Of a DNA stretch of 64,000 nucleotides, positions 57,548 to 64,000 are shown one piece after another. The notes beneath the pieces were generated by a model. It saw only the letters and a list, made by a program, of their open reading frames with translations. It did no database searches and was not told the DNA's origin. The stretch's first letter is position 1; each line of letters begins with the position of its first letter. The stretch is from Streptomyces melanogenes. Lineage in GTDB: Bacteria > Actinomycetota > Actinomycetes > Streptomycetales > Streptomycetaceae. Where the stretch lies: contig NZ_BMTS01000014.1 of assembly GCF_014649795.1 (NCBI RefSeq), forward strand, positions 124,001 through 188,000, written 5' to 3'. A program made the position numbers and the translations under genes.

Positions 57548-57580
57548 GATCGCGTCATTGTCTTCGGAAATCGTTGAGCC

Positions 57581-58051
57581 TTAGCTGTGCGTGCCTCCGG
57601 GCGAAAGAAGGATCGCGGAGAACATGCTGACTGGTGGCGATGGGTTCTTAGGGATGGTCCAGGGCTTGGCGCTTGAAGCGGGCGTCTCTACGGAGAACGA
57701 GAGACGCGCCCCCCGCACTGCGTAGGTAATACCTCTGAGGGAGCACGTCACGTAGGCGGTCGGCGCGTTGGTGTAGTTGCCCGAGCGGAACCACTCAACG
57801 CGTGCGGAGTCCGTGCCCCAGGCCGTGAGACTCAGGCGGGTGTCAACGGCCTGGGGAGCTGCGGGCGAGATGGCTGTAAAGGACGCCGTGACGTAGTAGT
57901 ACCCGGATCTGGGTATGGTGAATTCGTCAGCAGTGTTGTACGTCCATCCGCCGTACTGTTCGACCGCATCCCAAGGAATAGTGAGGGATGGTTGGTCCGA
58001 GGAGGCGGGGATCTGACTTATCTTACTTACGCCGGTTCCGGTGATGCGCAC
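57581..58051 (-). CDS. C1q-like tail module protein, apparently the detached third module of the upstream protein
   Basis: 156 residues from the first usual start, GTG 58051. Homology to the preceding protein begins about 20 codons earlier in the same frame: the untranslated part would read LFNGRIRDPLRELANPVRIT, matching MNAAVRDPLTYLSNPPRLI in module 1. No start codon exists between the TGA at 58148-58150 and 58051 in this frame. The rest is a beta-sandwich module (PRSGYYYVTASFTA; ILLSPGG). It is either a degraded gene or reached by read-through. Confidence 0.65.
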   Translation of the reverse strand: MRITGTGVSKISQIPASSDQPSLTIPWDAVEQYGGWTYNTADEFTIPRSGYYYVTASFTAISPAAPQAVDTRLSLTAWGTDSARVEWFRSGNYTNAPTAYVTCSLRGITYAVRGARLSFSVETPASSAKPWTIPKNPSPPVSMFSAILLSPGGTHS

Positions 58052-58147
58052 CGGATTGGCGAGCTCTCGCAGTGGATCGCGGATACGGCCATTGAATAGG
58101 GCCGCCGTAGTGAGATCTCTGGACTTCCATTCGGAAAGATCTATAGC

Positions 58148-59371
58148 TCATCCCTGCATGCTGGTGGCGGATGGGGCAAGAAGAACCCCAGAGAATGAGT
58201 GCCATACTTCGTTTGTGCCGCTATCTTGCGTCGGATTCCTCCACGTCGTACCAGCCGTCGCCGCGGAAAGTTCAACCGAGAGGGCGTCGCCAGCCTTGAG
58301 AAACACGAGCTCGCTCCCAATGCCAGATGCCCACATGCCGGTACGCGTGTGCTGCCGGTGATGCACTGCGATCGGTACGCCGTTGCGAACCAGGTAGATC
58401 TGAAAGGACGATCCGGCGGTACCCGAAGTACCAGCGCGCTCGACCGCCGTAAAGTAGGAGATGAGGTAGACGCCGGATCTTGGGGCGGTGAGGGTGGTAC
58501 CGCCCGCGCCCAGGATCCATCCTCCTGCCTGCTCAAACGCGGACCCTCGCCAAGGGATCGAGCGACGCTGTCCGGCTGACGCCGTGTACGAGTAGTCGAG
58601 TACCGACTGCACAAGGAACGCCGGGGGAGAGTAGAGGACTTGAAGCGGAGTGGTGATCCGGCTCGCCAAGTCGGACGGCGCCAGAACCTCGCTGTCTGCC
58701 CAGCTGGGGATCGTGATCGGCGGGTTCGTCGGCCCGCTCTGTAACGTGGCCGCCGCACCCACCATGTGAGCACTGATGGAGTGCTGTGCCTCGCTGCCTG
58801 CCGTAAGTCGGTAGGCGTCGCTCGGTGATCCGCTGTCGAGGTAGAGGGCTACACCGATGGACTCTCCGGCCTGGAGGTAGGCGAGGGTCTGGACGGAGTA
58901 GAGCTGTGGAATGCCGGGCCGTTGATAGATCTCCCGGACAATCGCCATGCTGGTCTGTGTACCAGGCGTTGCCCGCTTGGTCAGGAAGAGGACGACACCG
59001 TCACCATCGACCTGAGTTGAGCCGATGGAGTCCACAGTCACCGAGGCGGATACGAGGTAGATGCCGCTGTCGGGGACGGTGAACCACTGTGCGCCCGCGT
59101 CGGTGGGAAAGCTGCTGTCACTGCTGTTCGGGGGAGTCCATCGCACGTAGAGCTGTTGGCCACGCGGCACCTTCTGGCCGGAGGCCACACCACGGCAGAT
59201 CAGGCGTGGAGGGTTGGATAGATAAGTCAGGGGGTCGCGGACGGCGGCGTTCATCTTGTCGGCGGTGACGACCTCGCGTCGCGTCCAGGCGGGCAGTGGT
59301 GGTGCGGGAATGCCTACTCCAGGATGGTGGTCTTTCCCAGGACGGATGCGGCCTGGTCGCCGAGGATCCAC
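58148..59371 (-). CDS. Phage tail/receptor-binding protein with two C1q-like modules
   Basis: About 407 residues from GTG 59371; homology begins at IPAPPLPAWTRREVV, so the true start may be near 59311, where an ATT stands 5-6 nt after GGAG. Two modules each begin with a W-EV-RDPL-NPP linker (TADKMNAAVRDPLTYLSNPP; APSDLASRITTPLQVLYSPP) and contain a C1q/TNF-like beta-sandwich (VPDSGIYLVSASVTVDSIG; APRSGVYLISYFTAVERAG). Such modules sit at tail tips and bind host surface. It ends in TGA followed, in frame, by a third module. Confidence 0.75.
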   Translation of the reverse strand: MDPRRPGRIRPGKDHHPGVGIPAPPLPAWTRREVVTADKMNAAVRDPLTYLSNPPRLICRGVASGQKVPRGQQLYVRWTPPNSSDSSFPTDAGAQWFTVPDSGIYLVSASVTVDSIGSTQVDGDGVVLFLTKRATPGTQTSMAIVREIYQRPGIPQLYSVQTLAYLQAGESIGVALYLDSGSPSDAYRLTAGSEAQHSISAHMVGAAATLQSGPTNPPITIPSWADSEVLAPSDLASRITTPLQVLYSPPAFLVQSVLDYSYTASAGQRRSIPWRGSAFEQAGGWILGAGGTTLTAPRSGVYLISYFTAVERAGTSGTAGSSFQIYLVRNGVPIAVHHRQHTRTGMWASGIGSELVFLKAGDALSVELSAATAGTTWRNPTQDSGTNEVWHSFSGVLLAPSATSMQG

Positions 59372-60210
59372 ACTCCGCGGCCATCGGCATTGGGTTTGCC
59401 GGGGATGGTGATCAGAGCAACGGCCAGCTGTTGCACGGTGGCGTCGAGCTGGAGGATGCCGGGGGATGCCGGGGCACCCACCGTGTTCGCGGTCATCATG
59501 TGGACCTGAAGATCACCGAACCGCCCGAATGATTCGCGGGGGGAGGTGAAGCCTTCGGGCCACTGGTTGCCGGTCAGTTCCGTGGAGAGGGCGACCGCCA
59601 CGTACAGGGACTGGAAGTCCGTGCCGGCCTGGAGACTGATGCGGTCCGTGTTCATCGCGGTCTGGTAGTCAACGACTGGTTCCGCGGGCAGCTTGGTGCT
59701 GTCTGCCTTCCGGTAGACCAGGTTCATGACGATGGCATTGGTGTCCTGCTTGCCGGACACTCGCCAGGACACGGAGCGGCCCATGTCGGGCGTCCACTGG
59801 AACATCGACGTCTTCAACCGGAGCCTCGTCGGATCCAGGGTCGCGGCATGCGCTGCCCGCAGCGGATCGAACTCCGTCTCGCTCAACGGTTCCGGTGCCA
59901 AGGCGAAAGCGCGGGCCGATGGGGTGGGCTCGGTGTCGCTGTGCGAGGCGCAGATGGACACCACAAGGTCGCCGAACCGAAGCGTGTCAGGCAGGCGCAG
60001 CGTGGCGACATCGCTGTTGGTGAAGCTGCCACTCGTGCTGTCAGAGAAAGCCGGAAACTCAACAGGCGGAGGCGTGTCCCAGGCCCATGTCGTCCCGTCC
60101 CAGACTGCAAAGCCGGGGTTGAGTTGCCAATCTGACCCGGTCCACACGTACTTGGACATCTCAGCCCACGCCACCCCGTCCCAGACGAGCACCGGATTGT
60201 AGTTAGCCAA
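59314..60210 (-). CDS. Phage minor tail protein (298 aa)
   Basis: 298 residues. The N-terminus has two short WDG repeats (VLVWDGVAWAEMSKYVWTGS; AVWDGTTWAWDT) often seen at the start of siphovirus tail-tip proteins, then a beta-rich domain (SGSFTNSDVATLRLPDTLRF, then GDLVVSICASHSD). TTG start overlaps the upstream stop by 8 nt. Probably a structural component of the baseplate or fibre. Confidence 0.72.
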   Translation of the reverse strand: MANYNPVLVWDGVAWAEMSKYVWTGSDWQLNPGFAVWDGTTWAWDTPPPVEFPAFSDSTSGSFTNSDVATLRLPDTLRFGDLVVSICASHSDTEPTPSARAFALAPEPLSETEFDPLRAAHAATLDPTRLRLKTSMFQWTPDMGRSVSWRVSGKQDTNAIVMNLVYRKADSTKLPAEPVVDYQTAMNTDRISLQAGTDFQSLYVAVALSTELTGNQWPEGFTSPRESFGRFGDLQVHMMTANTVGAPASPGILQLDATVQQLAVALITIPGKPNADGRGVWILGDQAASVLGKTTILE

Positions 60211-60964
60211 ACTTCACCCACACATCCCCAACCTGTGGATTGGTCGGTGGGGTTGGACCGGAGAAGAGGCGCGCCGTGCCGAGGTTCTTGCCCGTGACGG
60301 TTCCGGCTGCGATGACCGAGCCGTCCGAGGTGACGGTGAAGACGGAACCCGCAGTTGCGGGTGTCGACCGTCCGTTGTGGGCGGTGATGAAGTTGCCCGT
60401 TGCCGTCGACCCGAGGGAGAGGGAAGTGGGGGCTCCCATGGTGTCCACGTGCAAGGCGCCATTGTTGTAGAGCCGAGTGAAGGCCGTGGTGCCATCGGTA
60501 AGTTGGTAAGCGGTACCGACACCGTCACCGGGACCACCTGTGCCGTCGCCGGGTACGCGAATGGTGAGCCAGTCGCGTTTCTCCGGGGCTTGGACGGTCC
60601 CGCCGGCCTTCGGCAATGCCCGGTCGAAGACGCTGTTGGCGTAGCTGCGATCGCCGTGGGGATCAATACCCTGAAGGTGCTCGTCGAGACGGGTAACCGT
60701 GTCGGTGGGCACGAGCATGTACTTGCCCGCGCCGAAGTCCACCCACAGGTAGCGGTACCCATCGGGGCCGTAGAAGGCCGGAAGCATGCCGGTCTTGTCG
60801 GCGGTGATCAGACTCATCGGGTTGCCGTTGATGTCAATCAGGTCCGTGAGCTGGACGGCGTCAGTTGCTCCCGAGGCCCATACAGTGCCCACGGCATTGG
60901 GCAGTCGTGCACCGGTGGCCGTCTCAGCGGCGGTATCGGTGGTGCCGCCGAAGAGGTAGCGCAT
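60203..60964 (-). CDS. Phage tail fibre-like protein (253 aa)
   Basis: 253 residues. The N-terminal part (MRYLFGGTTDTAAETATGAR, then WASGATDAVQLTDLIDINGN) is the pattern of baseplate-attached fibre proteins in actinophages. The C-terminal part carries Gly/Thr-rich beta repeats (TSDGSVIAAGTVTGKNLGTA) and ends NPQVGDVWVKFG. ATG overlaps the upstream stop as ATGA. Confidence 0.75.
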   Translation of the reverse strand: MRYLFGGTTDTAAETATGARLPNAVGTVWASGATDAVQLTDLIDINGNPMSLITADKTGMLPAFYGPDGYRYLWVDFGAGKYMLVPTDTVTRLDEHLQGIDPHGDRSYANSVFDRALPKAGGTVQAPEKRDWLTIRVPGDGTGGPGDGVGTAYQLTDGTTAFTRLYNNGALHVDTMGAPTSLSLGSTATGNFITAHNGRSTPATAGSVFTVTSDGSVIAAGTVTGKNLGTARLFSGPTPPTNPQVGDVWVKFG

Positions 60965-62016
60965 CAGGTCCCCTCGTGAAAGTAATCAGCGATGAAGGTG
61001 CCACTGACGATCATGGTGGAGCCCTTGGGGAAGTGCATCCACCAGTCACCTCCGCGGCTCGGATCGCCCGTCGTCTGGAGAACGGGCTGGCAGGTGGATC
61101 CTCCGGCGAGATATGCCGTGCCGATGACGTAGTTCGGCATGCCGCCCGTGTTGTCGTTCGTCTGCGACTTGTTGTTGAGCAGGGTGCAGGTGACGACCTG
61201 GAACAGCCCACCCCGGCTCTTGGTAGGGAGCGTGATGGAGAACGGCGGACGCCCCTCGGACGCGATCCAGGTGAAGCCGGAAATGTTGGTGACGTTCGCG
61301 GAGAAGGCCATGGTGTTGGAGGAGAGCCACTGATAGCGGCCGATCGAGGTGTACCGGTCCTGGAGGCTCCAGTTCAGCAGCGGCGTGTAGGTGCGGTCCC
61401 GGCCGACCGAGGCGGCGATGGACCATCCGCCGTTGGCCGCGTACATGTGTAGCTCTTCAGCACCCGTGCTCGCACTCTTGTAGTAGGCCAGATCGCCGGG
61501 CACCGGGTTGGTGGGAACGCCTGTCGCTGCCACAGCGGGCGGCCGTCCCGCATCGAGGAGTGTGCGCACATCGCGGATGGATTCGACCGCGGTAACTCCA
61601 CGCCGCACGGTCACTTGCGCCAGCGGGTATTGCCAGACGCCACCGTCGATCTGCCGGACACCAGGTGGGACCGGCGTGGTGGCGGGCTGGCCCTTGAGGA
61701 TCCGTGCCTGGGCCTTCCTGGCGGCCATGTCGAGCTCAATGACTACAAGGTCGATGCGGGGAACAGGCTCAGTCTGGGCATTGAGCGTGAGAGTCACCGG
61801 CTGATCCGTCTGGTAGACGACGCCCCGGATAAGGGCCTTGCCGGGCGCGACTTCGACGGCACCGTCCTGTGCGGTCGACACCGAAACAGACAGGGCGTTG
61901 TCGCCCCACCGGCCGATCACACCACTGGCGGCGCCGGGGGTGACGAGGGACTGCCAGCGAACCGGATCAACGCGTGCGCCATCGCCGGTGTCGAAGGGCC
62001 AGGACGTCTCAGTCAA
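60964..62016 (-). CDS. Phage baseplate/tail protein (350 aa)
   Basis: 350 residues from TTG 62016, chosen because AAAGGA lies 6 nt upstream; a longer frame lacks a site. The N-terminal region (SWPFDTGDGARVDPVRWQSL, later PGKALIRGVVYQTDQPVTL, then ESIRDVRTLLDAG) is typical of siphovirus baseplate proteins. The C-terminal half is a beta-sandwich (LQDRYTSIGRYQWLSSNTMA). Lies between the distal tail protein and the fibre gene. Confidence 0.78.
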   Translation of the reverse strand: MTETSWPFDTGDGARVDPVRWQSLVTPGAASGVIGRWGDNALSVSVSTAQDGAVEVAPGKALIRGVVYQTDQPVTLTLNAQTEPVPRIDLVVIELDMAARKAQARILKGQPATTPVPPGVRQIDGGVWQYPLAQVTVRRGVTAVESIRDVRTLLDAGRPPAVAATGVPTNPVPGDLAYYKSASTGAEELHMYAANGGWSIAASVGRDRTYTPLLNWSLQDRYTSIGRYQWLSSNTMAFSANVTNISGFTWIASEGRPPFSITLPTKSRGGLFQVVTCTLLNNKSQTNDNTGGMPNYVIGTAYLAGGSTCQPVLQTTGDPSRGGDWWMHFPKGSTMIVSGTFIADYFHEGT

Positions 62017-62029
62017 ACAAATCCTTTCG

Positions 62030-63034
62030 TCAGCCCAGGTAGGAGAGATACCGGGGCGTGTAGTGCAGGCGGATGAGCGTGCTCGGTGTGCCATCGCGCG
62101 CGGTCACCCGCACGGTGTTACGGCCGGGGCGCAGCGACCACAAGGCGGAGTCGGCCCGCATCTGCGGCCACGCGTTCACGCCGTCCAAGGTCACGCTCTT
62201 GATGCCAGGACGCGTGTCGATGATCAAGGTTTTGCCCGGCGGTACGGTCGCGTCATCACGGAGCCGAAAGGTCTGTCCAGTCGCGGTGTTCTCCAGGGAC
62301 AGGCCCGCGATCGGCCCGGTACAGGTCCACACGGGCCAGGCCACCACGGAGGAATCGTGGATGATGTCGACCAGGCCGCCGGAGTTGAGGGCGCTTGCGC
62401 TGATCCGCAGGGGAAAGAACGCCGGGTAGTTGCTGTTCGACAGGAACGGCCGGGACACCGCGGTGGGGTCGACGCTCCAGTCGTATTGGCGCTCCGCATC
62501 GGAGTACCAATAGGGGTCCATGGCGCGCAGAACGAGGGCTGTCTTGATCCAGGTGAACCCGGCGTTCTCCTGCGTTTCTGAGCCTTCGGCGCCGGACACG
62601 TAGTAGCACTCCAGATGCCGGGCGATGCCGTCGCCCTCGGTTGCAGTGATCCAGCCCGGTCCCAGCGTCGGATTGAGCGCACGCAGAAGCCGGTTGTGCA
62701 TCTTGAGCAGACTCGTGCGGTCAACACCCCTGATGATCAGCGGAATCGTAATGTCCCGCGTGGTCGCCCTTGTCGAGCGGAACAAGCCGCCGTCCATGTT
62801 GGGCAGTTGATCGTTCTTGAGGTCGAACGTGGGCATTCCCAGCCCTGCGGGCCCCTTGGTCAGGGCAATGCCGGCCGGTGATGTCCGACCGGTGATGTCA
62901 CCGGTCAGGGGAATGATGTCCCCGGCGGCACCGGTCCAGGTCAGGAACGTTCGCGGCCACCCAACAGGCGTGTACGTCGGGTCGCGTGGCTGCCCCGGAT
63001 CAGGTTGGACGTTGTAGGTTGCCGGAATCGGCAT
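62030..63034 (-). CDS. Phage distal tail protein (Dit-like)
   Basis: 334 residues. The N-terminal half fits the siphovirus Dit/phage-tail family (MPTFDLKNDQLPNMDGGLFR, then STRATTRDITIPLIIRGVDR). It continues LLRALNPTLGPGWITATEGD and ALVLRAMDPYWYSDAERQYD, followed by a carbohydrate-binding-like beta domain. Dit joins the tail tube to the baseplate. ATG 63034 with GAGGTG upstream. Confidence 0.85.
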   Translation of the reverse strand: MPIPATYNVQPDPGQPRDPTYTPVGWPRTFLTWTGAAGDIIPLTGDITGRTSPAGIALTKGPAGLGMPTFDLKNDQLPNMDGGLFRSTRATTRDITIPLIIRGVDRTSLLKMHNRLLRALNPTLGPGWITATEGDGIARHLECYYVSGAEGSETQENAGFTWIKTALVLRAMDPYWYSDAERQYDWSVDPTAVSRPFLSNSNYPAFFPLRISASALNSGGLVDIIHDSSVVAWPVWTCTGPIAGLSLENTATGQTFRLRDDATVPPGKTLIIDTRPGIKSVTLDGVNAWPQMRADSALWSLRPGRNTVRVTARDGTPSTLIRLHYTPRYLSYLG

Positions 63035-63042
63035 CAATCACC

Positions 63043-64000
63043 TCACATTCTGGTGCTGAGCTGGTTGACCCGACGCCACAGCGCCTTGATCTCCGAAAAA
63101 ACGTTGCTCGGCTGGTCGGTTCCCTGATTGCCGATGTTGGGCGTGATGGTCGAACCGTCGGCGGAGTCCGAGATGGTGACCTGGCGGACGATGTCCTGAT
63201 GCACCGTGCCGTCGACAAGGCAGGTGACCTTGTCGCCCAGGCGCCAGTGCACGCCGTACGTGCAGGTGGGTGTGTCGATGGGGTAGACCTGCATGTTCCC
63301 CACGGCCTGACCTTCACTGAGAGCGGCTGCCGCGCGCTGATCCATGGTGGCCTGAGCAGTTGCCACAGTGGTTCCCTCCTCTGTCTTGGCAGCGAGAGCG
63401 GCCTTGCCGTCCGCGCCTTTCACCAGCGGAATGTCGCGGGCGTCAACGAAAGCTTCCGCGATCAACCCCCAGTACGCTTCCGCGTCGGCATCGGTGTACT
63501 GCTTGATCCACCGGTCCTTGCCCTCACCCTGGGCCGCGACGATTACGCGGGTGACCTTGGGTGCGGTCTGGCTGTAGACGATCTGCTTGAGGTTCCCCAG
63601 GTCCGGGCTGAAGCGGACAACGTCTGAGCGGTCTTGGACCCGGTAGGTCTCCAGGCGGATGCTGCGGGACTCAGGGTCATAGACGTTGCGCCATCCCAGC
63701 TGGCCAGCCTCAGCAATGGGTCGTACAACATCGCGAAGATTATCGAACCGAACACTGAACGGAACCTTCGGGCCCCAATGGTCGTAGGGCCACGTGGACC
63801 CGTTCGGCGTCGCGTAGTTGATGGGCCGACGGTCACTGCGGGAGTGCGATCCCGCGTTCCAGTCGATGAGGGATTGCAGCGCGTAGGCGGCTTCCCTATC
63901 GGTTGCACTGTCGCTTACCCGTGTCTGCTGATCGGCTGGGTTGCCCGGGGCGGGGAAGGCGAGACGGCTGGCAACGAGCTGGTTGTCGTCGACTCCAGTA
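63043..64000 (-). CDS. Siphovirus Gp37-like (ReqiPepy6 type) tail protein, partial at right edge
   Basis: At least 318 residues, open to the window edge, so the N-terminus is missing. The frame reads VDDNQLVASRLAFPAPG, LQSLIDWNAGSHSRSD, LGWRNVYDPESRSIRLETYR and QIVYSQTAPKVTRVIVAAQG, and ends EIKALWRRVNQLSTRM. This is the pattern of the 'siphovirus ReqiPepy6 Gp37-like' family next to Dit, comparable to tail-associated lysin or Tal proteins. Direction and order (Gp37, Dit, baseplate, fibre, lysis) fit a siphovirus tail module read leftwards. Confidence 0.85.
   Translation of the reverse strand, partial: TGVDDNQLVASRLAFPAPGNPADQQTRVSDSATDREAAYALQSLIDWNAGSHSRSDRRPINYATPNGSTWPYDHWGPKVPFSVRFDNLRDVVRPIAEAGQLGWRNVYDPESRSIRLETYRVQDRSDVVRFSPDLGNLKQIVYSQTAPKVTRVIVAAQGEGKDRWIKQYTDADAEAYWGLIAEAFVDARDIPLVKGADGKAALAAKTEEGTTVATAQATMDQRAAAALSEGQAVGNMQVYPIDTPTCTYGVHWRLGDKVTCLVDGTVHQDIVRQVTISDSADGSTITPNIGNQGTDQPSNVFSEIKALWRRVNQLSTRM

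Larger units (their letters stand above)
39021..64000. mobile_element. Siphovirus prophage (left ~25 kb, continues past the window)
   Basis: It begins at the interrupted aldolase gene and carries phage-type content throughout: small unassigned genes, XRE repressor-like cassettes, three Lsr2-domain genes, an AAA-type ATPase, holin, endolysin and tail genes. Codon use and GC are lower than in the flanking chromosome, most clearly at 46.8-49.9 kb. The tail genes end in a partial Gp37-like protein at the right edge, so capsid, terminase and integrase genes must lie beyond it. Confidence 0.9.

Overview
The window is about 70% G+C actinobacterial chromosome, clearly Streptomyces. It carries bldM, an ECF sigma factor of the ShbA type, a WhiB-like protein, guaB, guaB3, guaA, a five-gene cluster of membrane Ser/Thr kinases, GTG starts and leaderless genes, in an order I recall from the core chromosome of S. 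coelicolor (about SCO4767 to SCO4785). No database search was possible, so family names come from motifs and memory.

Layout. 1-9.4 kb: a sugar or sugar-acid locus with a SnoaL-like protein, a 2-hydroxyacid dehydrogenase, an ABC importer (binding lipoprotein plus two permeases), a DeoR/LacI-type regulator, a divergent DUF2264 protein and an SDR. The regulator probably acts through a TTTCGAT/TGATCGAAC motif present in both promoter regions. 9.5-16.4 kb: MOSC protein, divergent LysR, WhiB-like protein, bldM, sigma factor, guaB and guaB3. 16.4-21.3 kb: membrane protein, a nucleotide-sugar dehydrogenase homologue lacking its catalytic cysteine, glpD and a serine hydrolase. 21.5-31.8 kb: five tandem membrane kinases, the second a pseudokinase, sharing a related extracytoplasmic domain. 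31.9-38.4 kb: succinate-semialdehyde dehydrogenase, GMC oxidoreductase, a gene-free stretch with two large hairpins, chorismate mutase behind an apparent Phe/Tyr leader-peptide attenuator, and guaA.

At about 39,020 a class II aldolase gene is cut and a siphovirus prophage begins. It runs past the right edge; no integrase is visible. Its left arm holds small minus-strand genes, an XRE/DUF6879 cassette, a divergent XRE-DUF397 cassette and an Lsr2 gene. A secreted-protein gene and 1.35 kb of non-coding leader follow. A plus-strand operon of small genes (48.1-56.1 kb) comes next. The right end (56.2-64 kb, minus strand) is the lysis and tail module: holin, CHAP endolysin, C1q-like modular tail proteins, fibre or baseplate proteins, a distal tail protein and a partial Gp37-like protein.

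The most unusual feature is the plus-strand prophage operon. Every gap longer than about 20 nt between its genes contains a structured RNA element. The first three are type II hammerhead self-cleaving ribozymes, with a loop I/3'-flank pseudoknot that covaries. The next are four tRNA-like elements: acceptor plus T-arm, no anticodon arm, each followed by a 6-7 bp hairpin. Two further structured elements fill the remaining gaps. I infer that one long early transcript is cut into gene-sized mRNAs, partly by self-cleavage and perhaps partly by host tRNA-processing enzymes. The same operon encodes two further Lsr2-domain proteins of divergent architecture.
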